Shown: positions 1-5,112 of the stretch, piece by piece
Numbering within the stretch: the first letter of the stretch is position 1
Layout of the letters: the number at the start of each line of letters is the position of its first letter
Source: DTYU01 sp040757355
Lineage (GTDB): Bacteria; Bacillota; Desulfotomaculia; Desulfotomaculales; Ammonificaceae
Assembly: GCA_040757355.1 (NCBI GenBank)
Contig: JBFLWY010000089.1
Coordinates: 1 to 5,506, forward strand
Direction: 5' to 3'
DNA: 5,506 nucleotides
Program-made: the position numbers and the translations under genes
Notes under the pieces: model-generated
The model's input: only the letters and a program-made list of their open reading frames with translations
The model's database searches: none
Told to the model about the DNA's origin: nothing

Positions 1-2
1 GG

Positions 3-776
3 AAGGTTTATGTACACAACAACCAGATATACGTGTCCGATACCGCAAACCACCGGGTGGTGGTCTTCGACTATAACGGCCGCTACCTCCGCAAGTTCGG
101 CGACACCGGCGACGAAAAGACCCGGCTGATGTACCCTTACGGGATAGCCATAGTTGGCAGCGAGATTTATGTCGCCGACGCCGGCCTTAGCAAAGTAGCG
201 GTGTTCGATCTCAACGGCAAGTTCAAGCGTTACTTCGGTGAAAAAGTGTTGGGGAAACCGGTAGAAGCGGTCTACTACAAGAACAAGCTGTACTTTACGG
301 ATGTAGGCCGGCAACAGGTAGTGGTGTTGGACCTTTCCGGGAAAGAAGTCCTCACAATCGGCAAGTACGGGAGGAGCGGGGCCGGCGAGTTCTACTACCC
401 GCAGTCTCTGGCCATTACCCCGGACGGACGCATTCTGGTGACCGACACCAACAACAGCCGCGTCCAGGTTTTTGACGCCAACGGCAAGTTTCTTGAAATG
501 TGGACGGGCGACGTTTCAAATGGACAAGGATTCTTCGCCGCCCCCTCGGGTGTCGCCGTTGACAAAAAGGGCAATGCGTACATCGTCGACCCGTTCTGCA
601 AGTGGGTAAGGGTAATGGATAAAAAAGGAGAACCGGCGGGAGTCGTCCAGCAAGTGGGCAGGCAAGAAGACCGGGATACCATGTCGCTTCCCACCGGGGT
701 CCACGTTGACGACAATCAGCGTCTTTACGTTGCGGATTACGGCACCTCCCGCATAGTTATTTACGACCTTAAGTAG
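3..776 (+). CDS. NHL-repeat six-bladed beta-propeller protein, 5' partial
   Basis: The reading frame is open to the left window edge, so the true start lies upstream; the GTG at 33 falls inside a propeller strand and is not a credible start. The 257 visible residues (numbered from the codon at base 3) hold six NHL-type strand motifs of the form Y-V-x-D-x(5)-R-V-x-V-F-D, at about residues 10-23, 56-69, 97-110, 145-158, 193-206 and 242-255. Together they make a six-bladed propeller that ends at the stop codon. By comparison with the second NHL protein at 4150, roughly 60 N-terminal residues are missing, probably including a signal or membrane anchor. NHL propellers usually serve as protein-binding scaffolds; no catalytic residues are evident. 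The stop lies 59 bases before the hexaheme cytochrome with no terminator between, so the two are probably co-transcribed and this protein may act outside the membrane with that cytochrome. That partnership is inference. The fold is secure, the function unknown. Confidence 0.9.
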   Translation, partial: KVYVHNNQIYVSDTANHRVVVFDYNGRYLRKFGDTGDEKTRLMYPYGIAIVGSEIYVADAGLSKVAVFDLNGKFKRYFGEKVLGKPVEAVYYKNKLYFTDVGRQQVVVLDLSGKEVLTIGKYGRSGAGEFYYPQSLAITPDGRILVTDTNNSRVQVFDANGKFLEMWTGDVSNGQGFFAAPSGVAVDKKGNAYIVDPFCKWVRVMDKKGEPAGVVQQVGRQEDRDTMSLPTGVHVDDNQRLYVADYGTSRIVIYDLK

Positions 777-779
777 AGG

Positions 780-832
780 GTTACCTCCCCATGTGGGGAT
801 GACAATAAAGAAGTGCCGGAAAGGAGGTGAAC
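780..832 (+). promoter_or_regulatory. Possible Shine-Dalgarno-sequestering leader of the hexaheme cytochrome gene
   Basis: Bases 780-788 (GTTACCTCC) are complementary to 823-832 (GGAGGTGAAC) with only G829 bulged. This gives 9 base pairs that would bury the ribosome binding site under a 34-base loop. A competing small hairpin, TCCCC (786-790) with GGGGA (795-799) around an ATGT loop, uses part of the same upstream strand and would free the binding site. The two pairings exclude each other, the layout expected of a translational switch, but no ligand or protein partner is visible. The pairing is directly readable; regulation is inference. Confidence 0.35.
821..830 (+). promoter_or_regulatory. 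Consensus ribosome binding site that fixes the hexaheme cytochrome start
   Basis: AAGGAGGTGA is a full match to the anti-Shine-Dalgarno complement. It lies 8 bases (counted from AAGGAGG) before the ATG at 836. The in-frame GTG at 827 is part of this site itself, so it cannot be the start; translation begins at 836. Confidence 0.9.
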
Positions 833-835
833 ATC

Positions 836-1939
836 ATGACTAAGGCAAAATTCGGCATAGTAATTGCAGTAGCAGTGGTGTGTTCGCTGGCCTTCGCTGC
901 GCCGGCCCTCGCCTGGACCCACGGGAATTTTAGCGCCACTACGGACGCCTGTGCCGGCTGCCACGTGGCGCACGCCGCCCAGGCGCCGAAGCTGTTGAAG
1001 ACCGGCCCGACTCAGACCCAGTTCTGCTTCATGTGTCACGGTGACGGTTCCGTCAGCGCTCCCTACGATGTAAAGGACGGGTTTACCAGCATTAACAGAG
1101 GGACCGACAAGGTAGCCTCCACGGCCGGCGGCTTTGTTCGGCAGTGGGTAAGCGGAGCCGTTTACAATGATGTAACGTCTCGGCACAACGTCTGGGGGCT
1201 CGTGGGCGAAACCGGTTACACGATTAACGAAGCGACTAAACAACTTGCCATCCCGGGCGGTGTCAACGCGTTCACCGGGGACGGCTTTGTCTGCGGCTCC
1301 TGCCACGACCCGCACGACGGCGGTACAACGCCAACCAGTGGTTACATTACCGGTAGCGCCACCAGCCCGAACCCGCGGCTGCTGCGCCGGGCCATCACCG
1401 TGCAGGACGGAACTTACAACGACCTCTACGTATCGTTTAAATTCTCCAGCGTAGGGACCTTTACTTACGGTGATCCGCCGGTTGACTCGGAGGTCTATAA
1501 GGTGGATGAATATGTCTCCGGCAGCACCCGCTGGTGCGGTTCTTGTCACAACAAGTTCATGGCGCCGACGAACTCCGGGCACCAGAAATACTACGACATG
1601 TACCGCCACGCGTTCGGCGTCCAACTCGACCCAAGCTATGGGTATGTGAGAAGTGGCACTTACAGACTTCCGGCCGACACAACCTTCGCCGGTACACCGC
1701 TGGAACTGGGGGCCGACAAAACGGAGGGCACTGCAGACGACGTGCTGGCGTGCCTGACCTGCCACCGCGCCCACAGCACCACGGCCCAGGCGGCCGGCTG
1801 GGCGTCGAACTGGCCGCGCTCGGAGGGCGGCACCAGCAGCACCTCGGCGCTGTTGAGAATGGACAACCGCGGCGTGTGTTTCAACTGCCATGTGGTGACC
1901 GAAAATGGTACGGTCCAGTACAACTTGCCGACGCCGTAA
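836..1939 (+). CDS. Secreted hexaheme c-type cytochrome with doubled CXXCH motifs
   Basis: A 367-residue protein starting at the ATG placed by the consensus ribosome binding site. Residues 1-26 form a Sec signal peptide (K3/K5, a hydrophobic core, then APALA before W27). Six CXXCH heme sites lie at residues 39-43 (CAGCH), 64-68 (CFMCH), 153-157 (CGSCH), 234-238 (CGSCH), 306-310 (CLTCH) and 348-352 (CFNCH). Candidate distal ligands are H29, H46, H117 (in RHNVWG), H160, H249, H258 and H313, suggesting mostly bis-His hemes. The first pair and the last pair have the CxxCH-x2-H...LL...CxxCH arrangement of doubled-CXXCH cytochromes. It is expected outside the membrane, carrying electrons; the redox partner is unknown. 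It is a paralogue of the octaheme protein at 2540 (25 of 29 residues identical over 27-55 in both) but stops 15 residues after its sixth heme and lacks that protein's last two. The only non-heme Cys, C16, lies in the signal peptide. Probably expressed with the upstream NHL gene. Family certain, physiological role not. Confidence 0.95.
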   Translation: MTKAKFGIVIAVAVVCSLAFAAPALAWTHGNFSATTDACAGCHVAHAAQAPKLLKTGPTQTQFCFMCHGDGSVSAPYDVKDGFTSINRGTDKVASTAGGFVRQWVSGAVYNDVTSRHNVWGLVGETGYTINEATKQLAIPGGVNAFTGDGFVCGSCHDPHDGGTTPTSGYITGSATSPNPRLLRRAITVQDGTYNDLYVSFKFSSVGTFTYGDPPVDSEVYKVDEYVSGSTRWCGSCHNKFMAPTNSGHQKYYDMYRHAFGVQLDPSYGYVRSGTYRLPADTTFAGTPLELGADKTEGTADDVLACLTCHRAHSTTAQAAGWASNWPRSEGGTSSTSALLRMDNRGVCFNCHVVTENGTVQYNLPTP

Positions 1940-1968
1940 TATCAGCTATTTGGCATCCTCGGTTGAGT

Positions 1969-2013
1969 TGCAACCGCCACGATGCAGGGAAGTACAACTT
2001 ACCGATACCATAA
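1969..2013 (+). pseudogene. Decayed C-terminal fragment of a third cytochrome copy
   Basis: Just after the hexaheme stop, 15 codons read C-N-R-H-D-A-G-K-Y-N-L-P-I-P-stop. This matches the octaheme protein's sixth heme site and tail (WNCHRDGKYN), with the heme motif broken to CNRH, and then the hexaheme protein's own ending (YNLPTP-stop). At DNA level 1992-2013 matches 1918-1939 at 18 of 22 bases, stop codon included. All four differences are transitions and three fall at third codon positions, so the source was probably once a functional gene. Nothing upstream in this frame gives it a start, so it is a remnant, not a gene. Confidence 0.6.
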
Positions 2014-2046
2014 CCTCAGCAGCATACGCAGTAACTCGACCTATTC

Positions 2047-2079
2047 TCAGGGAGGGGTAACGCTCTTACCCCTCCCTGA
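2047..2079 (+). terminator. Long GC-rich hairpin downstream of the hexaheme cytochrome
   Basis: Bases 2047-2060 and 2066-2079 form a perfect 14-bp stem (core CAGGGAGGGG with CCCCTCCCTG) around a 5-base loop CGCTC. No T-run follows directly, so it may act as an RNA 3'-end stabiliser or as the first half of a double terminator with the hairpin at 2095. Confidence 0.65.
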
Positions 2080-2094
2080 ACCTGAAAACCTAAA

Positions 2095-2125
2095 TGCCGG
2101 TAGTTTATCTTACCGGTAGTTTTTT
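2095..2125 (+). terminator. Intrinsic terminator after the hexaheme cytochrome
   Basis: CCGGTA (2097-2102) pairs with TACCGG (2111-2116) around an 8-base loop, extended by a G-U and a T-A pair. A run of six T residues follows at 2120-2125. The position, 156 bases after the stop and just behind another strong hairpin, suits the end of the NHL-hexaheme transcript. Confidence 0.7.
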
Positions 2126-2155
2126 GGTCCCTTTTATTTCCTGATTTTGACAGCT

Positions 2156-2184
2156 TTGTTAAATGTCGGAATTTCGCGTATACT
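2156..2184 (+). promoter_or_regulatory. Orphan sigma-A-like promoter in the spacer
   Basis: TTGTTA (2156-2161), a 17-base spacer and TATACT (2179-2184) fit a housekeeping promoter. A perfect TTGACA at 2147-2152 lies close by but has no -10 at the right distance. No convincing gene starts in the next 200 bases, so a transcript from here would be either a non-coding RNA or a long leader for the octaheme gene. Confidence 0.4.
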
Positions 2185-2206
2185 TGAGCTTTGTGTCGAA
2201 AGATTA

Positions 2207-2255
2207 GCTGGGCCTCCATGCCAGTAGTTCAAACAAGAAACCGTTCCGGCCCAGC
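2207..2255 (+). repeat. Inverted repeat following the orphan promoter
   Basis: GCTGGGCC (2207-2214) is the perfect reverse complement of GGCCCAGC (2248-2255), with a 33-base interior. A second pairing, AAACAAG (2231-2237) with CTTGTTT (2267-2273), overlaps it and could not form at the same time as a simple nested stem. It lies about 15-20 bases downstream of the expected start of the promoter at 2156, so it could fold in a short RNA. Confidence 0.45.
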
Positions 2256-2287
2256 ATTTAAAAGGGCTTGTTTCAAACCGTCTGGGA

Positions 2288-2329
2288 TTTGTCTTTAATG
2301 CCGGAGGCGGGCGTAAAAAAGTTAGAATG
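2288..2329 (+). repeat. Partial copy of the octaheme gene leader
   Basis: Bases 2288-2307 match 2499-2518, just upstream of the octaheme start, at 17 of 20 positions, including 12 identical bases TAATGCCGGAGG. Looser similarity continues through a G-rich stretch, an A-run and GTT to an ATG at 2327, at nearly the same distance as the real start at 2540. It may be a remnant of a lost gene's leader. The 12-base identity alone could arise by chance in a window of this size. Confidence 0.35.
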
Positions 2330-2411
2330 AAAAACACACGCCCACATCAGTGGCCTCAGTTGCGGTGCTTTGGAACCATCATGTATGTCGAAAAGTCTCG
2401 TTAACTAATTC

Positions 2412-2440
2412 TTGAAACTACCAACGCACTGAACTATATT
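2412..2440 (+). promoter_or_regulatory. Sigma-A-type promoter of the octaheme cytochrome gene
   Basis: TTGAAA (2412-2417), exactly 17 bases, then TATATT (2435-2440). Transcription would begin near 2447, giving a leader of about 93 bases before the ATG at 2540. Because a terminator lies upstream, this lets the octaheme gene be expressed independently of the hexaheme gene. Confidence 0.6.
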
Positions 2441-2478
2441 TATTGTTATAGAGACCTTTAAGAACTCTTCGTCGCCCA

Positions 2479-2533
2479 TTTGTCACCCGGAGCCTAAAAT
2501 TGTCCGTAATGCCGGAGGGGAAGGGGGTGAAAA
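2479..2533 (+). promoter_or_regulatory. Possible Shine-Dalgarno-sequestering pairing before the octaheme gene
   Basis: TCACCC (2483-2488) is complementary to GGGTGA (2525-2530) inside the ribosome binding site AAGGGGGTGA (2521-2530). Weaker T-A pairs at 2480-2481 with 2532-2533 lie beyond one mismatch. The 36-base loop contains the TGCCGGA element also found before the hexaheme gene. The six-base core is short, so the function is tentative. Confidence 0.3.
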
Positions 2534-2539
2534 GTTCAG

Positions 2540-3727
2540 ATGAGCAAGATGAGATTGTATTTGGCGCTGGCGGTAGCGCTGGTCACCAGCTTGGCCTTCG
2601 CTGCGCCTGCCTTCGCCATGACCCACGGAGGTTTTTCCGCCACTACCGACGCCTGCGCCGGCTGCCACGTCGCCCACGCCGCCCAGGGCGCGAAGCTGCT
2701 CAAAGATAACACGCAGACCCACTTCTGCTTCCTCTGCCACGGCGACGGCGGCACGAGCGCGCCGTACGACATTAAGGACGGTATAACTTACTCGTATTCC
2801 GGCAGCACCAAGACCGCCGTCTACCCGTCCACCGCCGGCGGTTTTGTGCATCAGTGGGTTGATGACGGCGACAATGTCTTAGAAGCCGACGAGCTTAAAA
2901 ATCTAACCTCGCGCCATAACGTCTGGGGGTTCGTTTACGGTGACGAGAGTGGCGATGTGCAAGAAACGAGCAATATCTACTACTGGATCCCGGGAAGCAC
3001 CAATCAGTTTACAGGCAGCGGCTTCGTCTGCACCTCCTGCCACGACCCGCACGCCGGCGGCCGGACGCCGGACGCCAACGGCATCATCACCGGTAACCCG
3101 CGGCTGCTCCGGACAACTCTCTTTGGCGAAAACGTTGCCGTTGTTTCGTTCAAAATGGAAACCGTTAGCACGTTTACTTACAAGGGAGTGAGTTCCAGCG
3201 TCTTTAGGGTGATCGAGTATAAAGGCGGGAGTACTCTATGGTGCGGCGCCTGCCACGACAAGTTCCAGACTGACGATTCCGGTATCGTCCCAGGCGCAGG
3301 CCATGCCACAGAGTATCTGGGTATGTGGCGCCACCCGATGAATGTACATGTCATTCCGCCGCCTTCCCCGCCCGATTTCAACGGCAGCATTGCTACGGGC
3401 ACGCCGCCAGAAATAAAACATACTAATAGGTTGGTTAGACCAGATACCAGAATCTTAGGATGCCTGACTTGCCACCGGGCGCACAGCGCCACGGCAGCCA
3501 AGGCCGGGTGGGCCACAAGCTGGCCGCGCGACGCCACCGACCCGGCCACAGGAAAGGTACAGGGCGAGACCTCGGCGCTGCTGCGGATGGATAACCGGGG
3601 CGTTTGCTGGAACTGCCACCGCGACGGAAAGTACAACTGCTGGCAGGATACGCGCGTTGACTGTTCCAAGTGCCATCCCGGTAAGCATGAAACAGAGGGA
3701 ATTACCTGTACTCTCTGCCACCTTTAG
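2540..3727 (+). CDS. Secreted octaheme c-type cytochrome
   Basis: A 395-residue protein. The ATG follows AAGGGGGTGA, a one-mismatch Shine-Dalgarno. Residues 1-26 are a signal peptide ending APAFA before M27. Eight CXXCH sites lie at residues 39-43, 63-67, 164-168, 235-239, 308-312, 356-360, 375-379 and 390-394; the last leaves a single residue before the stop. Candidate axial His are H29, H46, H126 (RHNVWG), H171, H255, H265, H270, H315 and H383. C367 is the only Cys outside heme motifs. It shares the hexaheme protein's framework: near-identical signal/heme-1 region and an identical TSALLRMDNRGVC before heme 6. Hemes 7 and 8 form an extra C-terminal segment (361-395). A Pro-rich stretch (273-278) lies between hemes 4 and 5. 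It probably carries electrons in the cell envelope or outside; donor and acceptor cannot be read from the sequence. It has its own promoter and follows a terminator, so it is separately controlled. It does not resemble the known octaheme nitrite or tetrathionate reductases in any feature I can see (all motifs are CXXCH, none CXXCK). Confidence 0.95.
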   Translation: MSKMRLYLALAVALVTSLAFAAPAFAMTHGGFSATTDACAGCHVAHAAQGAKLLKDNTQTHFCFLCHGDGGTSAPYDIKDGITYSYSGSTKTAVYPSTAGGFVHQWVDDGDNVLEADELKNLTSRHNVWGFVYGDESGDVQETSNIYYWIPGSTNQFTGSGFVCTSCHDPHAGGRTPDANGIITGNPRLLRTTLFGENVAVVSFKMETVSTFTYKGVSSSVFRVIEYKGGSTLWCGACHDKFQTDDSGIVPGAGHATEYLGMWRHPMNVHVIPPPSPPDFNGSIATGTPPEIKHTNRLVRPDTRILGCLTCHRAHSATAAKAGWATSWPRDATDPATGKVQGETSALLRMDNRGVCWNCHRDGKYNCWQDTRVDCSKCHPGKHETEGITCTLCHL

Positions 3728-3818
3728 ATTGGATTAATTTTCAATCTGCCAGGGGATGCAGGAAGGCCCCAGGAGAATGTACCACCCACGGGCGTTCGTG
3801 CTTGTAGTTGCTGCAAAA

Positions 3819-3872
3819 AGCATACAGCTGACCGCGTTCCGAGGGCGGCACCAGCAACACCTCGGCGCTGTT
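3819..3872 (+). pseudogene. Decayed internal fragment of a hexaheme-type cytochrome gene
   Basis: Bases 3832-3872 match 1814-1854 of the hexaheme gene at 38 of 41 positions and would encode P-R-S-E-G-G-T-S-N-T-S-A-L, the linker between hemes 5 and 6. Two of the three differences are synonymous. Weaker similarity runs back to about 3819, and the Trp codon before PRS has become a TGA stop. After 3872 the similarity stops abruptly. The neighbouring octaheme gene has a different linker here, so the source was a hexaheme-like copy, not the adjacent gene. Confidence 0.75.
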
Positions 3873-3918
3873 CAACGAAATAATCTCCGGTTTCAGAAAA
3901 CTGGCTTACTGAAGGGTA

Positions 3919-3962
3919 GCGGGAAGGCACAGCGAAAAAAACATAATCGGGTGCCTTCCCGC
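3919..3962 (+). terminator. Perfect 12-bp hairpin after the octaheme cytochrome, possible terminator
   Basis: GCGGGAAGGCAC (3919-3930) and GTGCCTTCCCGC (3951-3962) pair perfectly around a 20-base A-rich loop. It lies about 190 bases after the stop codon. No T-run follows on either strand, so it is at best an atypical terminator; RNA 3'-end protection is an equal possibility. Confidence 0.4.
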
Positions 3963-4091
3963 CCCATTTAACCCTAAACGAGCTATGCAGTGCGTATTAT
4001 TATTACAAGGGCAAGTATTCATAATAGCTAACTCGGTGCGGGGGAAATCTTAGAATAATCTTGATGCGGATTTCTTTTCAGAAAGCAGGAT

Positions 4092-4118
4092 TTGGACGGT
4101 TATCCGTTGAAATATAAT
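4092..4118 (+). promoter_or_regulatory. Promoter of the NHL-FN3 gene pair
   Basis: A perfect TATAAT at 4113-4118 with TTGGAC at 4092-4097. The 15-base spacer is shorter than ideal. Transcription would start near 4125, only about 25 bases before the GTG start at 4150. The stretch 3963-4091 upstream holds nothing recognisable apart from short AT-rich dyads such as TTTCT (4071-4075) with AGAAA (4080-4084). Confidence 0.55.
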
Positions 4119-4149
4119 AGTTGCACTAAAAAGCTAAAGGAGCCTGATT

Positions 4150-5091
4150 GTGGCTGACCGCACCCGGTACCGGCTGATAGCTATAGGTGTTGCGGTTGCA
4201 ATTCTATTAATCGCTGCCGGGAGCTGGTTTTTAAGTTATCGCGATAAGAAAAGCCACCCGGTACTGACGCAGGAGAATTTGCCCGAAAAGGTTGTACAGG
4301 TGATTGCCGGCAAACCGGAGGTAGCGCTCCGTACTCCGATCGACGTTACGGTAGCGCCTAACGGGCAAATCTTCGTAGCTGATGCCGGAAATAACGGCAT
4401 ACAGATGTTTTACCCGTGGGGAAGGCCCAGAGGCTTCTTCGGAAGCGGGAAGATTGGGTTCACCTACCCCAATACCGTAGTCGTTGACGCGAACGGCCGG
4501 TTGTATGTCGGCGAATTCGCCAGCGGGCAAATAAGGGTGTTCTCCCCAAAAGGAGAACTCAGGCAGACCATAGACGCAAGGACCACGGGAGTGCCGTTGC
4601 AGCCGCTCGACCTTGCCATTGACGCTGAAGGCCGCCTTTATGTTGCGGATAGAGGGGGAGCAATTTACGTCCTTAATAAGAAAGGGGAGCTTTTACGTCA
4701 AATAAGGCAAGTCGCAGCCGAACCGGCAACGTTTTCATACCCCAACGGGATTGCGGTTGACGAGGCGGGAAATGTCGCTGTCTCGGACAGCGGAAACCGC
4801 CGGGTGCTCCTTTTCGGCGCTGACGGGAAGTTCTTAAAGGTGATCGAAAGCGGGCAGATGACGCATCCCCGGGGTATCAGCTTCTGGGGTAAAGAGTTGG
4901 TCCTGGTGGCGGATACGTTCAGGAACCGCCTTCTGGCCTTCGACAGAGAGGGGAAGCTAGTTAAAAGCATCAAGGCCGAAAACGAGCCAAGTCTCTCCTA
5001 TTCAGTATTGAACGGCCTTACGGTCTCCGGAGACAGGGTGTACGTAACAGACCGGACTCATAACGTCGTCCTGGTTTTCGGCCGGGATTAA
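4150..5091 (+). CDS. Membrane-anchored NHL-repeat six-bladed beta-propeller protein
   Basis: A 313-residue protein starting at GTG 4150, set by AAAGGAG (4136-4142) seven bases upstream. Residues 7-29 form one hydrophobic segment after positively charged R4/R6/R8 and before R31-K34, a typical N-in signal anchor that places the rest outside the membrane. Six NHL strand motifs lie at about 75-88, 119-132, 164-176, 209-223, 252-265 and 298-311, most with the Y/V-A-D...V-x-V-F pattern; the second has Gly-Glu in place of the usual Ala-Asp and the third is one residue short. The sixth runs to the C-terminus, so the propeller is complete with no extra domain. It has the same architecture as the truncated protein at the left edge but is not a close copy. 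It is transcribed from its own promoter and is followed after 21 bases by the FN3 gene, so the two form a likely operon. A scaffold or binding role in the cytochrome system is inference. Confidence 0.92.
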   Translation: MADRTRYRLIAIGVAVAILLIAAGSWFLSYRDKKSHPVLTQENLPEKVVQVIAGKPEVALRTPIDVTVAPNGQIFVADAGNNGIQMFYPWGRPRGFFGSGKIGFTYPNTVVVDANGRLYVGEFASGQIRVFSPKGELRQTIDARTTGVPLQPLDLAIDAEGRLYVADRGGAIYVLNKKGELLRQIRQVAAEPATFSYPNGIAVDEAGNVAVSDSGNRRVLLFGADGKFLKVIESGQMTHPRGISFWGKELVLVADTFRNRLLAFDREGKLVKSIKAENEPSLSYSVLNGLTVSGDRVYVTDRTHNVVLVFGRD

Positions 5092-5112
5092 TAAGTGGCG
5101 GGAGGCAGCACT

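Larger units (their letters stand above)
2185..2411. other. Gene-free part of the first spacer
   Basis: No supported gene. The stretch holds the inverted repeat at 2207-2255 and the leader copy at 2288-2329. It also has a nested pairing of GAGGC-GGGCGT (2304-2314) with ACGCCC (2338-2343) and GCCTC (2353-2357), with a 9-base bulge between the right-hand halves. Two tiny reading frames (2218-2298 and 2327-2404) have no family resemblance, and the first has no ribosome binding site. Confidence 0.5.

Noticed and set aside
33..35. GTG as the start of the left-edge NHL gene
   Set aside because: The frame is open upstream and the codon lies within a blade strand; the gene is truncated by the window.
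827..835. GTG start three codons upstream of the chosen hexaheme start
   Set aside because: The GTG is part of the Shine-Dalgarno itself; the ATG at 836 has correct spacing.
761..1891. A 376-codon open frame on the minus strand opposite the hexaheme cytochrome
   Set aside because: It is the antisense shadow of a well-supported GC-rich gene; its Arg/Val/Ala-rich translation shows no domain.
1534..1968. A + strand frame running through the end of the hexaheme gene into the relic
   Set aside because: Inside the gene it is out of frame and encodes no recognisable protein; only its last 15 codons (1969-2013) show cytochrome similarity.
2134..2337. A 67-codon minus-strand frame in the first spacer
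   Set aside because: It overlaps the promoter and inverted repeat, resembles no family I recognise, and I see no ribosome binding site.
2218..2404. Two small + strand frames of 26 and 25 codons (ATG 2218 and ATG 2327)
   Set aside because: The first has no ribosome binding site. The second sits behind the leader copy but has neither a signal peptide nor a heme motif. At most they are remnants.
2441..2539. A GEMM-type (cyclic dinucleotide) riboswitch, sometimes found before cytochrome genes in other bacteria
   Set aside because: None of the conserved GEMM core or tetraloop-receptor features is visible in this leader or in the other spacers.
3739..3765. Resemblance of TTTCAATCTGCCA and GATGCAGG to a heme-6 region
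   Set aside because: It needs several gaps, breaks the CXXCH frame and overlaps a weak hairpin at the octaheme stop; too short to call.
3756..3971. A 71-codon + strand frame after the octaheme gene
   Set aside because: It reads the cytochrome fragment in the wrong frame and ends in the hairpin; no domain and no ribosome binding site.
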